Shown here: in pieces, positions 36,459 through 44,113 of the stretch
Position numbering within the stretch: the stretch's first letter is position 1
Layout: every line of letters begins with the position of its first letter
Source of the DNA: Streptomyces sp. Go-475
Lineage (GTDB): Bacteria > Actinomycetota > Actinomycetes > Streptomycetales > Streptomycetaceae
Direction: 5' to 3'
DNA length: 64,000 nucleotides
Assembly (NCBI RefSeq): GCF_003330845.1
Contig: NZ_CP026121.1
Location: forward strand, 5,065,501-5,129,500
The notes under the pieces: generated by a model
What the model saw: only the letters and a program-made list of their open reading frames with translations
Database searches by the model: none
Told to the model about the DNA's origin: nothing
Position numbers and translations under genes: made by a program

Positions 36459-37121
36459 CTACGGCGCCGGCGTATACGTGACGGTCGTGTCCGGGCAAGC
36501 CTCGGCGAGGCGGGCGAGGGACTCGCGCTCCTCGGTGTCCGCGGTGAGGCTCCAGCGCAGCTTCACGGCCGTCCACTCGACGATGTACCGGCACGTGGCC
36601 TTGGTGTTGGACGGCAGCCACTGGGCGGGGTCCTGGTCGGCCTTGCTGCGGTGTGCGGCGGCGGAGACGGCCACCAGGGTGCGCGGGTCCGCGAGGTCGT
36701 TGGCGTAGGCCTCGCGGCGGGCGGCCGTCCACTGGGAGGCGCCCGAATCCCAGGCCTCCGGCAGCGGCACCATGTGGTCGACGTCCATGGCCGCGGCCGA
36801 GGTCACCTGGCGGGCGTCGTAGTAGGACGACCAGGTGCCGCCCTTCAGCTTGCATCCCGGTCCGGTGGAGGGCGGTTCGACCGCCTCGGTGATCAGCACC
36901 TCGTTGCGGGTGTCGCAGCCGTCGTCGGGGTTGGCGCCGGCGTTCCAGTACGTGAAGCTGGTCCGCTCGTAGCCGTCCCGGGACTCGGCGGCCTGGGGCA
37001 GGGCGGCGACGGCTTGGTCCAGCGGCAGGGATTTCGCGGCGTGCGCGGGACAGGACAGGGCGAAGGTGCAGGCGGTGCCGAGCAGGGCGGCAGCACAGGC
37101 TCGTGCCAGGGAAACGATCAC
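36459..37121 (-). CDS. Secreted HNH-family nuclease (DUF1524-like)
   Basis: The 220-residue protein starts at the GTG encoding VIVSLARACAAALLG. It has a signal peptide cleaved near AHA-AKSL and then a His-Me finger nuclease core: MDVDHMVPLPEAWDSGASQW (DHMVP catalytic His), NDLADPRTLVAVSAAAHRSK (Asn/His region) and QWLPSNTKATCRYIVEWTAV. Two Cys pairs suit an extracellular enzyme. Many streptomycetes encode such secreted nucleases, possibly for nucleic-acid scavenging. It stands alone on the minus strand in the accessory stretch. Confidence 0.88.
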   Translation of the reverse strand: MIVSLARACAAALLGTACTFALSCPAHAAKSLPLDQAVAALPQAAESRDGYERTSFTYWNAGANPDDGCDTRNEVLITEAVEPPSTGPGCKLKGGTWSSYYDARQVTSAAAMDVDHMVPLPEAWDSGASQWTAARREAYANDLADPRTLVAVSAAAHRSKADQDPAQWLPSNTKATCRYIVEWTAVKLRWSLTADTEERESLARLAEACPDTTVTYTPAP

Positions 37122-37495
37122 GCGAGCAGCATCGGCGACCGGCGCCACCGGTCCGGTCGGACGCGCACGAAGATCACTCGGCGGTCGTATGCAGAAACGA
37201 TGCCCCAGCTGTCGGGCGTCAGCCGGAGGTTGACGTCGGCCGCGGCGTCCGCGTGCTCCCACCTGCCCCGGGAGCGGTCTGACCTCCGCTGTCGTGGTCC
37301 GGTCCGCAACTTCCCGGTGGCATGGGCTGATCGTCGGCTAGACGCACCGTAGTAGGGCTCGTCCGGCCAAGTGATCTTTGGGTGGGCGGTGCGCTGCGGC
37401 TTCTCCGGGGCACGGGGCCACCGATTGACTGAGGCGGGTGCGCGCCCGGCAGTCACTGCCGTACGCGGTCCCTGTTCGAGTCCTGAGGAGCAGTA
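37122..37495. other. Intergenic region between divergent nuclease and polyprenyl synthase genes
   Basis: No ORF here looks like protein. TTGACT at 37435-37440 is a possible -35 but no matching -10 is evident at 16-19 bases. AGGAG at 37486-37490 is the ribosome-binding site for the ATG at 37496. Confidence 0.5.
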
Positions 37496-38539
37496 ATGGC
37501 GCAGATCACCGACCCGGCCCCGGTCGGCACGTTTCCTCGTCTGGGCTGGGTCGACGACCTGCTGAACCCGGCCCTCCGGTCGGCCGTGGCGGCACTGCCG
37601 GCGGCCGAGAGCCGGGTGGCGGGGTACCACCGCGGCTGGTGCGAGGCCGACGGCAGCCCGATGGCGACGGCGTCCCGCACGGGCAAATCGGTCCGCCCGG
37701 CCCTGGCCCTGCTGTCCGCCGCGGCGGTCGGCGGCAGCCCGGAACTCGCCGTACCGGGCGCGGTCGCCGTGGAGTTGGTGCACGACTTCACCCTGCTGCA
37801 CGACGACGTCATCGACGGCGACGCCCTGCGCCGCCACCGTCCCGCCGCCTGGTCCGTGTTCGGCACCCCGGCGGCGGTGCTGACCGGCGACGCCCTGCTC
37901 GTGTCGGCGATGCGGGTGCTCGCGGACGTGGCCCAGGCGCGGGCGGCGGAAGCGGTGAAGGAGCTGGTCACGGCCCTGCTGGAGCTGGTCGAGGGACAGA
38001 GCCGCGATGTGACGTTCGAGACGGCGCCCAAGGTGTCGGTGGCCCAGTACCTCGCCATGGCGGAGGGCAAGACCGGTTCGCTGATCGGGTGTTCGTGCGC
38101 TCTCGGCGGCATCCTGGCCGGAGCGGACGGCGAACGGGTACGAGGACTCCGGGAGTTCGGGCGGCGACTGGGCGTGGCCTTCCAGTGCGCCGACGACATC
38201 CTCGGCATCTGGGGCCGCACGGCCCGCAGCGGCAAGCCGGTGGGCGCGGACCTCGCGGCGCGCAAGAAGTCCCTGCCCGTCGTGGCGGCACTGAGCGGCG
38301 AGGGCACGGCGGCCGAGCGGCTGCGCACGCTGTACGCCGCCACGCACCCCTTGGACGAGCGGGACGTCGCCCTGGCGCGCGAGCTCGTCGAGGAGGCCGG
38401 TGGCCGCGAGGCCGCCGAGCAGGAGGCCCGCCGCCAGGTGTCGGCCGCGCTGCGGGCACTGTCGTGGGCGCGTCCCACCCCCGACACCTACCGGCAATTG
38501 CGGGACATCGCCTGGGCGATGACCCACCGGGAGTCCTGA
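37496..38539 (+). CDS. Polyprenyl (GGPP-type) diphosphate synthase with DDxxG second motif
   Basis: The 347-residue isoprenyl diphosphate synthase has the first Asp-rich motif intact, DDVID (Asp103, Asp104, Asp107). In the second motif the last Asp is replaced by Gly: DDILG (233-237) followed by IWG. That DDxxGIWG form is common in GGPP synthases of actinobacterial terpene clusters. It differs clearly from the housekeeping synthase at 2268. It is the first gene of the accessory isoprenoid stretch and could supply the terpene synthase at 41541 with its substrate. Chain length cannot be read from sequence. Confidence 0.88.
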   Translation: MAQITDPAPVGTFPRLGWVDDLLNPALRSAVAALPAAESRVAGYHRGWCEADGSPMATASRTGKSVRPALALLSAAAVGGSPELAVPGAVAVELVHDFTLLHDDVIDGDALRRHRPAAWSVFGTPAAVLTGDALLVSAMRVLADVAQARAAEAVKELVTALLELVEGQSRDVTFETAPKVSVAQYLAMAEGKTGSLIGCSCALGGILAGADGERVRGLREFGRRLGVAFQCADDILGIWGRTARSGKPVGADLAARKKSLPVVAALSGEGTAAERLRTLYAATHPLDERDVALARELVEEAGGREAAEQEARRQVSAALRALSWARPTPDTYRQLRDIAWAMTHRES

Positions 38540-38735
38540 CGCCGGCCCCTGCCCGCCCGGCCGAGGACGCCACAAGTACGGCCACTCGGGCAGTCGGGGA
38601 CAAAAGCCGTGACTTCGGTCCGGGTGGGCCGTTGTCTGTGCGGCGGCCCATGGCCGTGATCCGCGTCCTGGCCGATGGCCACAACCCACCGGCGCGGCCC
38701 CGGCCGCGCCGTGGCCGCTCCGAGCGGAACCGATC

Positions 38736-39641
38736 GTGACGAAACACAGTGGAGCCGTGCAGCAGACCGAGACGAGCACAGCGCCGCCGGGGGACCTTCC
38801 CGCCGTGGCCGCCTACGGACTGCGGGTGGTCCGCGGCCGCCACACGGTCCTGCAGGACGTCAGCTTCACCGTCCCCCGGGGCTGCATCGTCGGCCTGCTC
38901 GGGCCGAGCGGCTGCGGGAAGACGACACTGCTGCGGTCCGTGGTCGGCGTGCAGCAGACCACGGCGGGCCATGTCCAGGTCCTCGGCTACGCGGCCGGCG
39001 CCCCGCAGTTGCGCACCCGCGTCGGCTACGTCACCCAGGCGCCCTCGGTCTACGCGGACCTGACGGTGCTGGAGAACCTGCGCTACTTCGCCGCCGCCCT
39101 CGGCATGCGGGGCTGGCGCCGGGAGGACGCGGTGGTCCGGGTGGTGAAGGAGGTCGACCTGGCCTCGTACGCGGACAAGCTGGTCGCACGGCTGTCGGGC
39201 GGCCAGTACTCGCGGGTGTCGCTGGCCGTGGCGCTGCTGAACAAGCCGGACCTGCTCGTGATGGACGAGCCGACCGTCGGCCTGGACCCGATGGTGCGCC
39301 GGGAGCTGTGGCTGGTGTTCCAGCGGCTGGCCGAGGAGGGCACGACGCTGCTGGTCTCCAGCCATGTCATGGACGAGGCCGACCGCTGCGACCGGCTGCT
39401 GCTGATGCGCTCCGGCCGGCTGCTGGCCGGTGCCGACCGGGAGACGCTGCTGGAGCACACCGGCTGCGACGACGTGGAAGAGGCGTTCATGCACCTGGTG
39501 CAGGCCGCGACCGAGGCCGAGGAACGCGCCCGGCGGCGGGCCGCGACGCAGAGCCTGCTGCCCGCGCTGCCGGGCCTCCTCGACCAGGGCGGCGCGCCCG
39601 AAGCGGAACGGGCCTACTTCGCCGCGGACACGGCGCGGTGA
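38736..39641 (+). CDS. ABC transporter ATP-binding subunit of accessory locus
   Basis: The 301-residue ATPase has Walker A LLGPSGCGKTT, a canonical signature LSGGQ, Walker B LLVMDEPT and SSHVMDEADRCDR. A C-terminal extension of about 55 residues (EEAFMHLVQAATEAEERARR onward) is charged and helical. It resembles ATPases of ABC-2 nodulation/drug exporters. It starts with GTG 196 bp after the polyprenyl synthase and overlaps the permease by 4 bp. It may export the product of the neighbouring genes (inference). Confidence 0.9.
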   Translation: MTKHSGAVQQTETSTAPPGDLPAVAAYGLRVVRGRHTVLQDVSFTVPRGCIVGLLGPSGCGKTTLLRSVVGVQQTTAGHVQVLGYAAGAPQLRTRVGYVTQAPSVYADLTVLENLRYFAAALGMRGWRREDAVVRVVKEVDLASYADKLVARLSGGQYSRVSLAVALLNKPDLLVMDEPTVGLDPMVRRELWLVFQRLAEEGTTLLVSSHVMDEADRCDRLLLMRSGRLLAGADRETLLEHTGCDDVEEAFMHLVQAATEAEERARRRAATQSLLPALPGLLDQGGAPEAERAYFAADTAR

Positions 39642-40399
39642 GCGGCCTCGGACTGGCCGAGCGGCTGCCTTTCTCGCCGACGATCACCGGCGCGACCGCG
39701 GTCCGGGTGCTCCAGCAGGTCTCCCGCGACAAGGGCAGCACCGCGCTGCTGCTGGGCATCCCGTGCATGCTCATGGTGCTGCTGAAGCTGATGTTCCACG
39801 ACTCGGAGGCCACGTTCGAGCGGGTCGGGCCGCAGGTCTTCGGCATCTTCCCGGTCATCGTGATGTACCTGGTGGCGTCCGTGTCCACGCTGCGGGAACG
39901 CACCACCGGCACCGCCGAACGGCTGCTGACGATGCCTGTACGACGACTGGACATCGTCTTCGGCTACAGCCTCGCCTTCGCCTTCCTGGCCCTGCTGCAG
40001 GCGGTGCTCTCCACGCTGCTGTCCATCGGCCCGCTCGGCCTGGACATCAAGGGCCCCGCCTATCTGCTGATGGTCATCGCCATGCTCGGCGCCCTGCTGG
40101 GACTGGCGCTGGGGCTGCTGGTGAGCGCCTTCGCGCGCAACGAGTTCCAGGCGGTGCAGTTCCTGCCCGCCGGGGTGCTGCCGCAGTTCCTGGTGTGCGG
40201 GCTGTTCGTGCCGCGTGACGAGATGCACGGCGCCCTGTCGGCCGTGGCCAAGGCCATGCCGATGACGTACGCCGTCCAGGCCGCCGGCGAGGCCGCCACG
40301 CACACCGGCGTCACCGGGGTGTTCGTCCGCGACGCGCTGCTCATCCTGGGCTGTGTGGTCCTGGTCCTCGTCGCCAGCGCGACCACGCTGAAGCGCTGA
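39638..40399 (+). CDS. ABC-2 type permease of accessory locus
   Basis: The 253-residue protein has six hydrophobic segments and the ABC-2 pattern: RERTTGTAERLLTMPVRRLD after the second helix, and FLPAGVLPQFLVCGLFVPRD then AMPMTYAVQAAGEA near the C-terminus. It resembles the YhhJ/NodJ class. It starts with GTG inside the ATPase stop (GTGA), so the pair is coupled. It is followed by three 25-bp repeats and a terminator. Confidence 0.9.
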   Translation: MSGLGLAERLPFSPTITGATAVRVLQQVSRDKGSTALLLGIPCMLMVLLKLMFHDSEATFERVGPQVFGIFPVIVMYLVASVSTLRERTTGTAERLLTMPVRRLDIVFGYSLAFAFLALLQAVLSTLLSIGPLGLDIKGPAYLLMVIAMLGALLGLALGLLVSAFARNEFQAVQFLPAGVLPQFLVCGLFVPRDEMHGALSAVAKAMPMTYAVQAAGEAATHTGVTGVFVRDALLILGCVVLVLVASATTLKR

Positions 40400-40414
40400 G
40401 CCGACCGACCGCGC

Positions 40415-40489
40415 ACATGAATAGGGGCCCGCCCCGCACACATGACTGAGGGCCCGCCCCGTGCGTATGACTGAGGGCCGCCCGGGGAC
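40415..40489 (+). repeat. Three tandem 25-bp repeats
   Basis: Units with the core ATGACTGAGGGCCCGCCCC recur exactly every 25 bases (ATG at 40417, 40442 and 40467), the first and third diverged. Each contains a short GC hairpin. They lie just after the permease stop and could be multiplied terminators. Confidence 0.75.
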
Positions 40490-40498
40490 GGCCCTCAG
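40471..40498. terminator. Hairpin between convergent permease and secreted-protein genes
   Basis: CTGAGGGCCG and CGGCCCTCAG pair around an 8-base loop. It ends 15 bp before the stop of the minus-strand gene, so it can serve both directions. Confidence 0.65.
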
Positions 40499-40513
40499 CA
40501 CGATCGGTCTCCG

Positions 40514-40759
40514 CTAGTCCCGCACACCCCAGGAGAAGCCGCCGGAGACGGAGCCGTAGCGGGGGAACTCGAACGGCCCGAAGTGCAGCGGCCGGTCGTG
40601 GTGGCCGCCGTGGCCGCCGCCGAACCCGTCCGGGCCGGGGTTGCCGATGGTGGTGGCCGCCGGCTGTGCCGAGGCGCCGGCGGCCGCCGCCGTCCCGCCC
40701 GCGGTGAGAGCCAGCGCGGCGAGCGAAATGACAGCGATGCGGCGAACCCGCAGCGACAT
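40514..40759 (-). CDS. Small secreted Gly/His-rich protein
   Basis: The 81-residue protein starts MSLRVRRIAVISLAALALT, a clear signal peptide cleaved near GASA-QPA. The 50-residue mature part is rich in Gly, His, Pro and aromatic residues (FGGGHGGHHDRPLHF, then YGSVSGGFSWGVRD). GGAGG stands 7 bases before the ATG. I do not recognise a family. His clusters could bind metal, and the Gly/aromatic composition would suit a surface or matrix protein; both ideas are speculative. It is divergent from the CAP-domain gene. Confidence 0.65.
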   Translation of the reverse strand: MSLRVRRIAVISLAALALTAGGTAAAAGASAQPAATTIGNPGPDGFGGGHGGHHDRPLHFGPFEFPRYGSVSGGFSWGVRD

Positions 40760-40918
40760 GAGAAACCTCCGGGAGAGAAAGGAAAGGGAAGAGCGGGAAA
40801 GAATGGATGAGCGGATCCAGCCTAGCCATCCAGGGCGCCCGGACCTGCCGGGAAATGCCGGTTTCCCCCGAAGGAACGGCTGGACACGACAGCGGAAATA
40901 AATATCAAGAAGAGAGAA

Positions 40919-41533
40919 ATGATGACCGGGATGCGCAGGGCGGCTCTCGCCCTGGGAGGCGCTCTCCTCGCCTGGGCCGGGCCGCCCGTACCGACTCCGC
41001 CGCCGCACTACGAGGCTCCCCTGTGGCCCGCGCCCCGCCCTTTTCAACAGCCCCAGGGGTCTTGGGAGTCCCGGGAGTCCGACGAGTCCCGGGAACCCGA
41101 CGGGTCCGGGCCATCCCGGAAACCCCGTGACGGCACCGCGTACTCCCGCGACGACACGGCCGCCCAGGTCGTCGCCGCCGTCAACCGGCACCGGACCCGG
41201 GCAGGCTGCGGGCCGGTGCGGCTGCGGGCGTCCCTCAACCGCGCCGCGCAGGCGCACAGTGCCGACATGGCCCGCAGGCAGCGCCTCACCCACACCGGAG
41301 CCGACGGCAGCGGCCCGGCCGCCCGGATGCGGGCCGCCGGCTACCACCCCCGCCACACCGCCGAGACCATCGCCGCGGGCGTCACCACGCCGCAGGCCGC
41401 CGTCCGCACCTGGATGGACAGCGCCCCGCACCGGGACATCATCCTCACCTGCCGTTACACCCACGCGGGGGTCGGTGTCGCGGACGGCGGCGGAGGTCCC
41501 TGGTGGACCCTGGACCTGGCCACCGGCCACTGA
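40919..41533 (+). CDS. CAP-domain (SCP/PR-1-like) secreted protein
   Basis: The 204-residue protein has a short signal peptide (to about residue 25), a Pro/Ser/Glu-rich linker, then a bacterial CAP domain from about 80. Recognisable parts are AAVNRHRTRAGCGPVRLRAS, AQAHSADMARRQRLTHTGAD and the final VGVADGGGGPWWTLDLA. His and Glu residues around LTHTG and the later HRDIIL region form the usual cavity. Such proteins are extracellular and their substrates are mostly unknown. Two adjacent ATGs are possible; a purine-rich AGAAGAGAG precedes. It ends 7 bp before the convergent terpene synthase. Confidence 0.87.
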   Translation: MMTGMRRAALALGGALLAWAGPPVPTPPPHYEAPLWPAPRPFQQPQGSWESRESDESREPDGSGPSRKPRDGTAYSRDDTAAQVVAAVNRHRTRAGCGPVRLRASLNRAAQAHSADMARRQRLTHTGADGSGPAARMRAAGYHPRHTAETIAAGVTTPQAAVRTWMDSAPHRDIILTCRYTHAGVGVADGGGGPWWTLDLATGH

Positions 41534-41540
41534 GGCAGGC

Positions 41541-42602
41541 TCAGGCCAGGTCCTCGTCCCACCACCAGGCGATGCCGGGGGCGCCCTCCAGCGGGCCCGG
41601 CCGGGTGTCGGACGGCTCCTCGGCCCAGGTCAGCGCGGCGTCCTCCATCGCGTCGGGCCAGTGGCCGAGGCTGAGGTAACGGGGCACGCGCTGTCCCCAC
41701 TCGTTGTTGCCGCGGATGCCGTACCGCAGCCCCTGCAGATAGGTGGCGAGTTCCTGGCCGGCCGTCGGGCGGACGCGGTCGTGCAGGTGCAGGAACCGGA
41801 GCAAAATGCGGTCCCGCAGCCCGGTCGCCGCCTCCACCGCCTGCTGCAGGGAGAGGTCCCGCTCCCGCATCAGGACCGCGTAGATGTTCTGGTCGGTCTG
41901 GTCCCGGGTCAGCTCCTTGCGCAGGGAGTGCTGGTCGTTGTCGAGCGAGGCCACCATGACGGCCATCTCCGTCAGCGCGCGGACCGCCGGCCGGTACAGG
42001 TCACGGTCGGGCACCTCGGCGCCGTTGGCGATCTCCAGCATCGCCATGGTCGGGTATCCGCCCGCCGCCAGCGCCCGCATCGTCAGGAAGTCGTCCAGAC
42101 CCGGCATCCGGCCCAGCGCCTGGTTGCCGACCTGCCAGGCCACGCCCGACAGCCAGGCGCGGTGCGCGTGCGTGAACCGGGTCACCTGCGTGGGCGTGGC
42201 GAGCGACCGGAAGCGGCGCAGGATGTCCTGCAGGGCGCCGATGTACCGGTCCTCGCCGGTCGCCGTCTCGCTCTCGCACGCCCGCTGCACCCGGCAGGCC
42301 AGCTCGTTGAACTGCGCCGGGCGGGTGCTGAGCGGCCCGCTGTCGCAGCGTGCGTCGTCGAAGCCGAAACCCCAGTACACCCACAGGGCCGTCGCCAGCA
42401 GCCGGTCGTCGTCGGCGCCCGGGGCGAACCGCGCGTAGAAGTCGGCGCTGTGCGTGGCGATGACCCAGGCCTTTTCCTCTTCGGTTGCGCACATTCCGCT
42501 GTTGCGGATCCACTCCTCGGCGCGTTTTTCGACCTTTCGGACACGCGGGTGAATGGCGGATTCCAGGGGGCAGAAAAGAGGCGGGAGTTCCACCTCGGAC
42601 AT
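41541..42602 (-). CDS. Class I terpene synthase
   Basis: The 353-residue protein (if started at 42602) is a bacterial type I terpene cyclase. The Asp-rich motif FDDARCD (Asp82, Asp83, Asp86) and the NSE triad NDQHSLRKE (Asn222, Ser226, Glu230) bind the Mg cluster and diphosphate. An Arg upstream (TMRA) and a late RY (VPRYLS) fit the diphosphate sensor and the final motif. It should ionise FPP or GGPP and cyclise it. Product class is unknown; sequence recall gives no match to geosmin, methylisoborneol or epi-isozizaene synthases. In-frame ATGs at 42614 and 42626 also exist and none has a Shine-Dalgarno. Confidence 0.9.
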   Translation of the reverse strand: MSEVELPPLFCPLESAIHPRVRKVEKRAEEWIRNSGMCATEEEKAWVIATHSADFYARFAPGADDDRLLATALWVYWGFGFDDARCDSGPLSTRPAQFNELACRVQRACESETATGEDRYIGALQDILRRFRSLATPTQVTRFTHAHRAWLSGVAWQVGNQALGRMPGLDDFLTMRALAAGGYPTMAMLEIANGAEVPDRDLYRPAVRALTEMAVMVASLDNDQHSLRKELTRDQTDQNIYAVLMRERDLSLQQAVEAATGLRDRILLRFLHLHDRVRPTAGQELATYLQGLRYGIRGNNEWGQRVPRYLSLGHWPDAMEDAALTWAEEPSDTRPGPLEGAPGIAWWWDEDLA

Positions 42603-42749
42603 ACGAGATCCCATGGGAACGATCATCTGGGACCCGGGTATGCGAAGCGGCGGGAACACCCGCCCCCGGAAAAAGACACACAGACGGCCGAGATGACAAT
42701 AGGAAAGGCGACCGAGCGCGCCCCGGCGTGCCCCTGCGCGGGCGGTGGA

Positions 42750-43022
42750 CCGAGCCCCGGCTCGACATGCTCCGCGCGGCCGGCCGGGGCGGTGAGATGG
42801 TCGCGATGACGTGTACGCGCCGGTGCCCTGGTCGGAGAAGGCGTACGCCCCGTCGAGGCCGGTCCGGGCCGTGGCGACGACGTTGCCCGCCGCGTCCAGC
42901 AGCCTCACCCGAGCGTCGCCCAGCGGGGCGCCCCCGCCGCGCACCATGCCCCGCGCCTGCGCGCCGGAGCGCAGCTCAAGCTCGACCCGGCCCGCCAGGC
43001 CCACCGACTTGAGCAACCGCAT
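42750..43022 (-). pseudogene. Frameshifted carboxypeptidase-regulatory-like domain remnant
   Basis: From the ATG at 43022 one frame reads MVRGGGAPLGDARVRLLDAA then GNVVATARTGLDGAYAF, the start of a prealbumin-like regulatory domain often found at the end of Streptomyces membrane proteins. At about 42808 the frame breaks; shifted by one base it goes on as VIATISPPRPA, the expected continuation of GAYT. No membrane part is left. It is a decayed fragment between the terpene synthase and a small zinc-type ORF. Confidence 0.65.
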
Positions 43023-43080
43023 CCCCCTCAGGGGCCGGGGGAGAGGCATGCCAGGGCCGCCCGCGCGGCACACTGACCCC

Positions 43081-43293
43081 ATGTCCTCCCGCCGCAGAGC
43101 CTGCCCCGAGTGCCGCCGAGAGATCGCCGTCGTCGCCGGGCGGTACGCGCGCCACGACCCGCCCGGCGCCCGCGAGCACGGCGAACTCACCTCGTGCCCG
43201 GGCTCCCGCCGCCAGGCCCGCCCCGGCCCGGAGCAACCGTCCCTGGACGGTTACGCGGTACCGGAGTTCCCGGGCCAACTGCCCCTGTTCTGA
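43081..43293 (+). CDS. Small conserved protein with CxxC motif
   Basis: The 70-residue protein contains RACPECRREIAVVAGRYARH and a later Cys (TSCPGSRR), then ends GYAVPEFPGQLPLF. Three Cys in a basic context suggest a zinc-ribbon-like fold. I recall similar short hypothetical proteins next to the rpmG region in other streptomycetes, but no function. No strong Shine-Dalgarno is seen before the ATG. Confidence 0.6.
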   Translation: MSSRRRACPECRREIAVVAGRYARHDPPGAREHGELTSCPGSRRQARPGPEQPSLDGYAVPEFPGQLPLF

Positions 43294-43390
43294 ACGTCCG
43301 GACGGCCGCCGGAGCCGAAGCCCGCCGCCAACCGCCGTACCGGACGGCCCGGCCGCGCCGCCGAGTTCGAGCTGCCGCACGCGGCGCCCC

Positions 43391-44047
43391 TCAGTTCCCC
43401 GCCACCGACTTCACCGCCACCGACACCGGCGCGGACCCGCTGATCAGCTCCAGGGTGAGCCCGGCCGTCGCGGGGGTGTCCACCAGCTCGGCCAGGACGG
43501 CGGCCACGTCCTCGCGGGGGATCGGCCCGCGGCCCGTGTGCGCCTCCAGGCGGACCAGGCCGGTGCCGGCGTCGTCGGTGAGCTGCCCGGGGCGCAGGAT
43601 CGTCCAGTCCAGGGCGTCCAGACCGCGCACATACGCGTCCGCCGCGCCCTTGGCGCGCAGGTACACGTCGAAGATCTCGTCGCCCTCGTGCTCCGGGTCG
43701 GCGCCCATGGACGACACGATCAGGAAGCGCCGCACACCCGCCCGCACCGCCGCGTCCGCGAAGAGGACCGCCGCGGCCTTGTCCACCGTCTCCTTGCGGG
43801 CCGCCCCGCTGCCCGGGCCCGCGCCCGCCGCGAAGACCGCCGCGTCGGCACCCCGCAGCCGCTCCGCGACCTCGTCCACGGACGCCGACTCCAGATCGAG
43901 CACGACCGGTTCGGCACCGGCCTGCCGCAGATCGTCGGCCTGCTCGGCCTTGCGGATGATCCCCGCCACCTCGTCCCCGCGCGCGGCGAGCAACCGCTCC
44001 AGCCGCAACGCGATCTGACCATGACCACCAGCGATGACAATGCGCAT
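43391..44047 (-). CDS. Atypical SDR (NAD(P)H-binding, YwnB/HSCARG-like)
   Basis: The 218-residue protein begins MRIVIAGGHGQIALRLERLL, an NAD(P)-binding GGxGxI motif. It contains VVLDLESASVDEVAERLRGA and RRFLIVSSMGAD, followed by YLRAKGAADAYVRG where Tyr and Lys occupy the usual SDR positions. It resembles the NAD-dependent epimerase/dehydratase-like atypical SDR5 proteins. The substrate is unknown; redox sensing is possible. It is a single gene, 66 bp from the amidohydrolase on the same strand. Confidence 0.87.
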   Translation of the reverse strand: MRIVIAGGHGQIALRLERLLAARGDEVAGIIRKAEQADDLRQAGAEPVVLDLESASVDEVAERLRGADAAVFAAGAGPGSGAARKETVDKAAAVLFADAAVRAGVRRFLIVSSMGADPEHEGDEIFDVYLRAKGAADAYVRGLDALDWTILRPGQLTDDAGTGLVRLEAHTGRGPIPREDVAAVLAELVDTPATAGLTLELISGSAPVSVAVKSVAGN

Positions 44048-44113
44048 GCCTTCGACCGTACGCCCGGACGGCCCCGTCCGCCGCACGACTTGGGCCACAC
44101 CCCGCCACGGGCC

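Noticed and set aside
40415..40498. CRISPR-like short repeats
   Set aside because: The three units adjoin without spacers and no cas gene is in the window.
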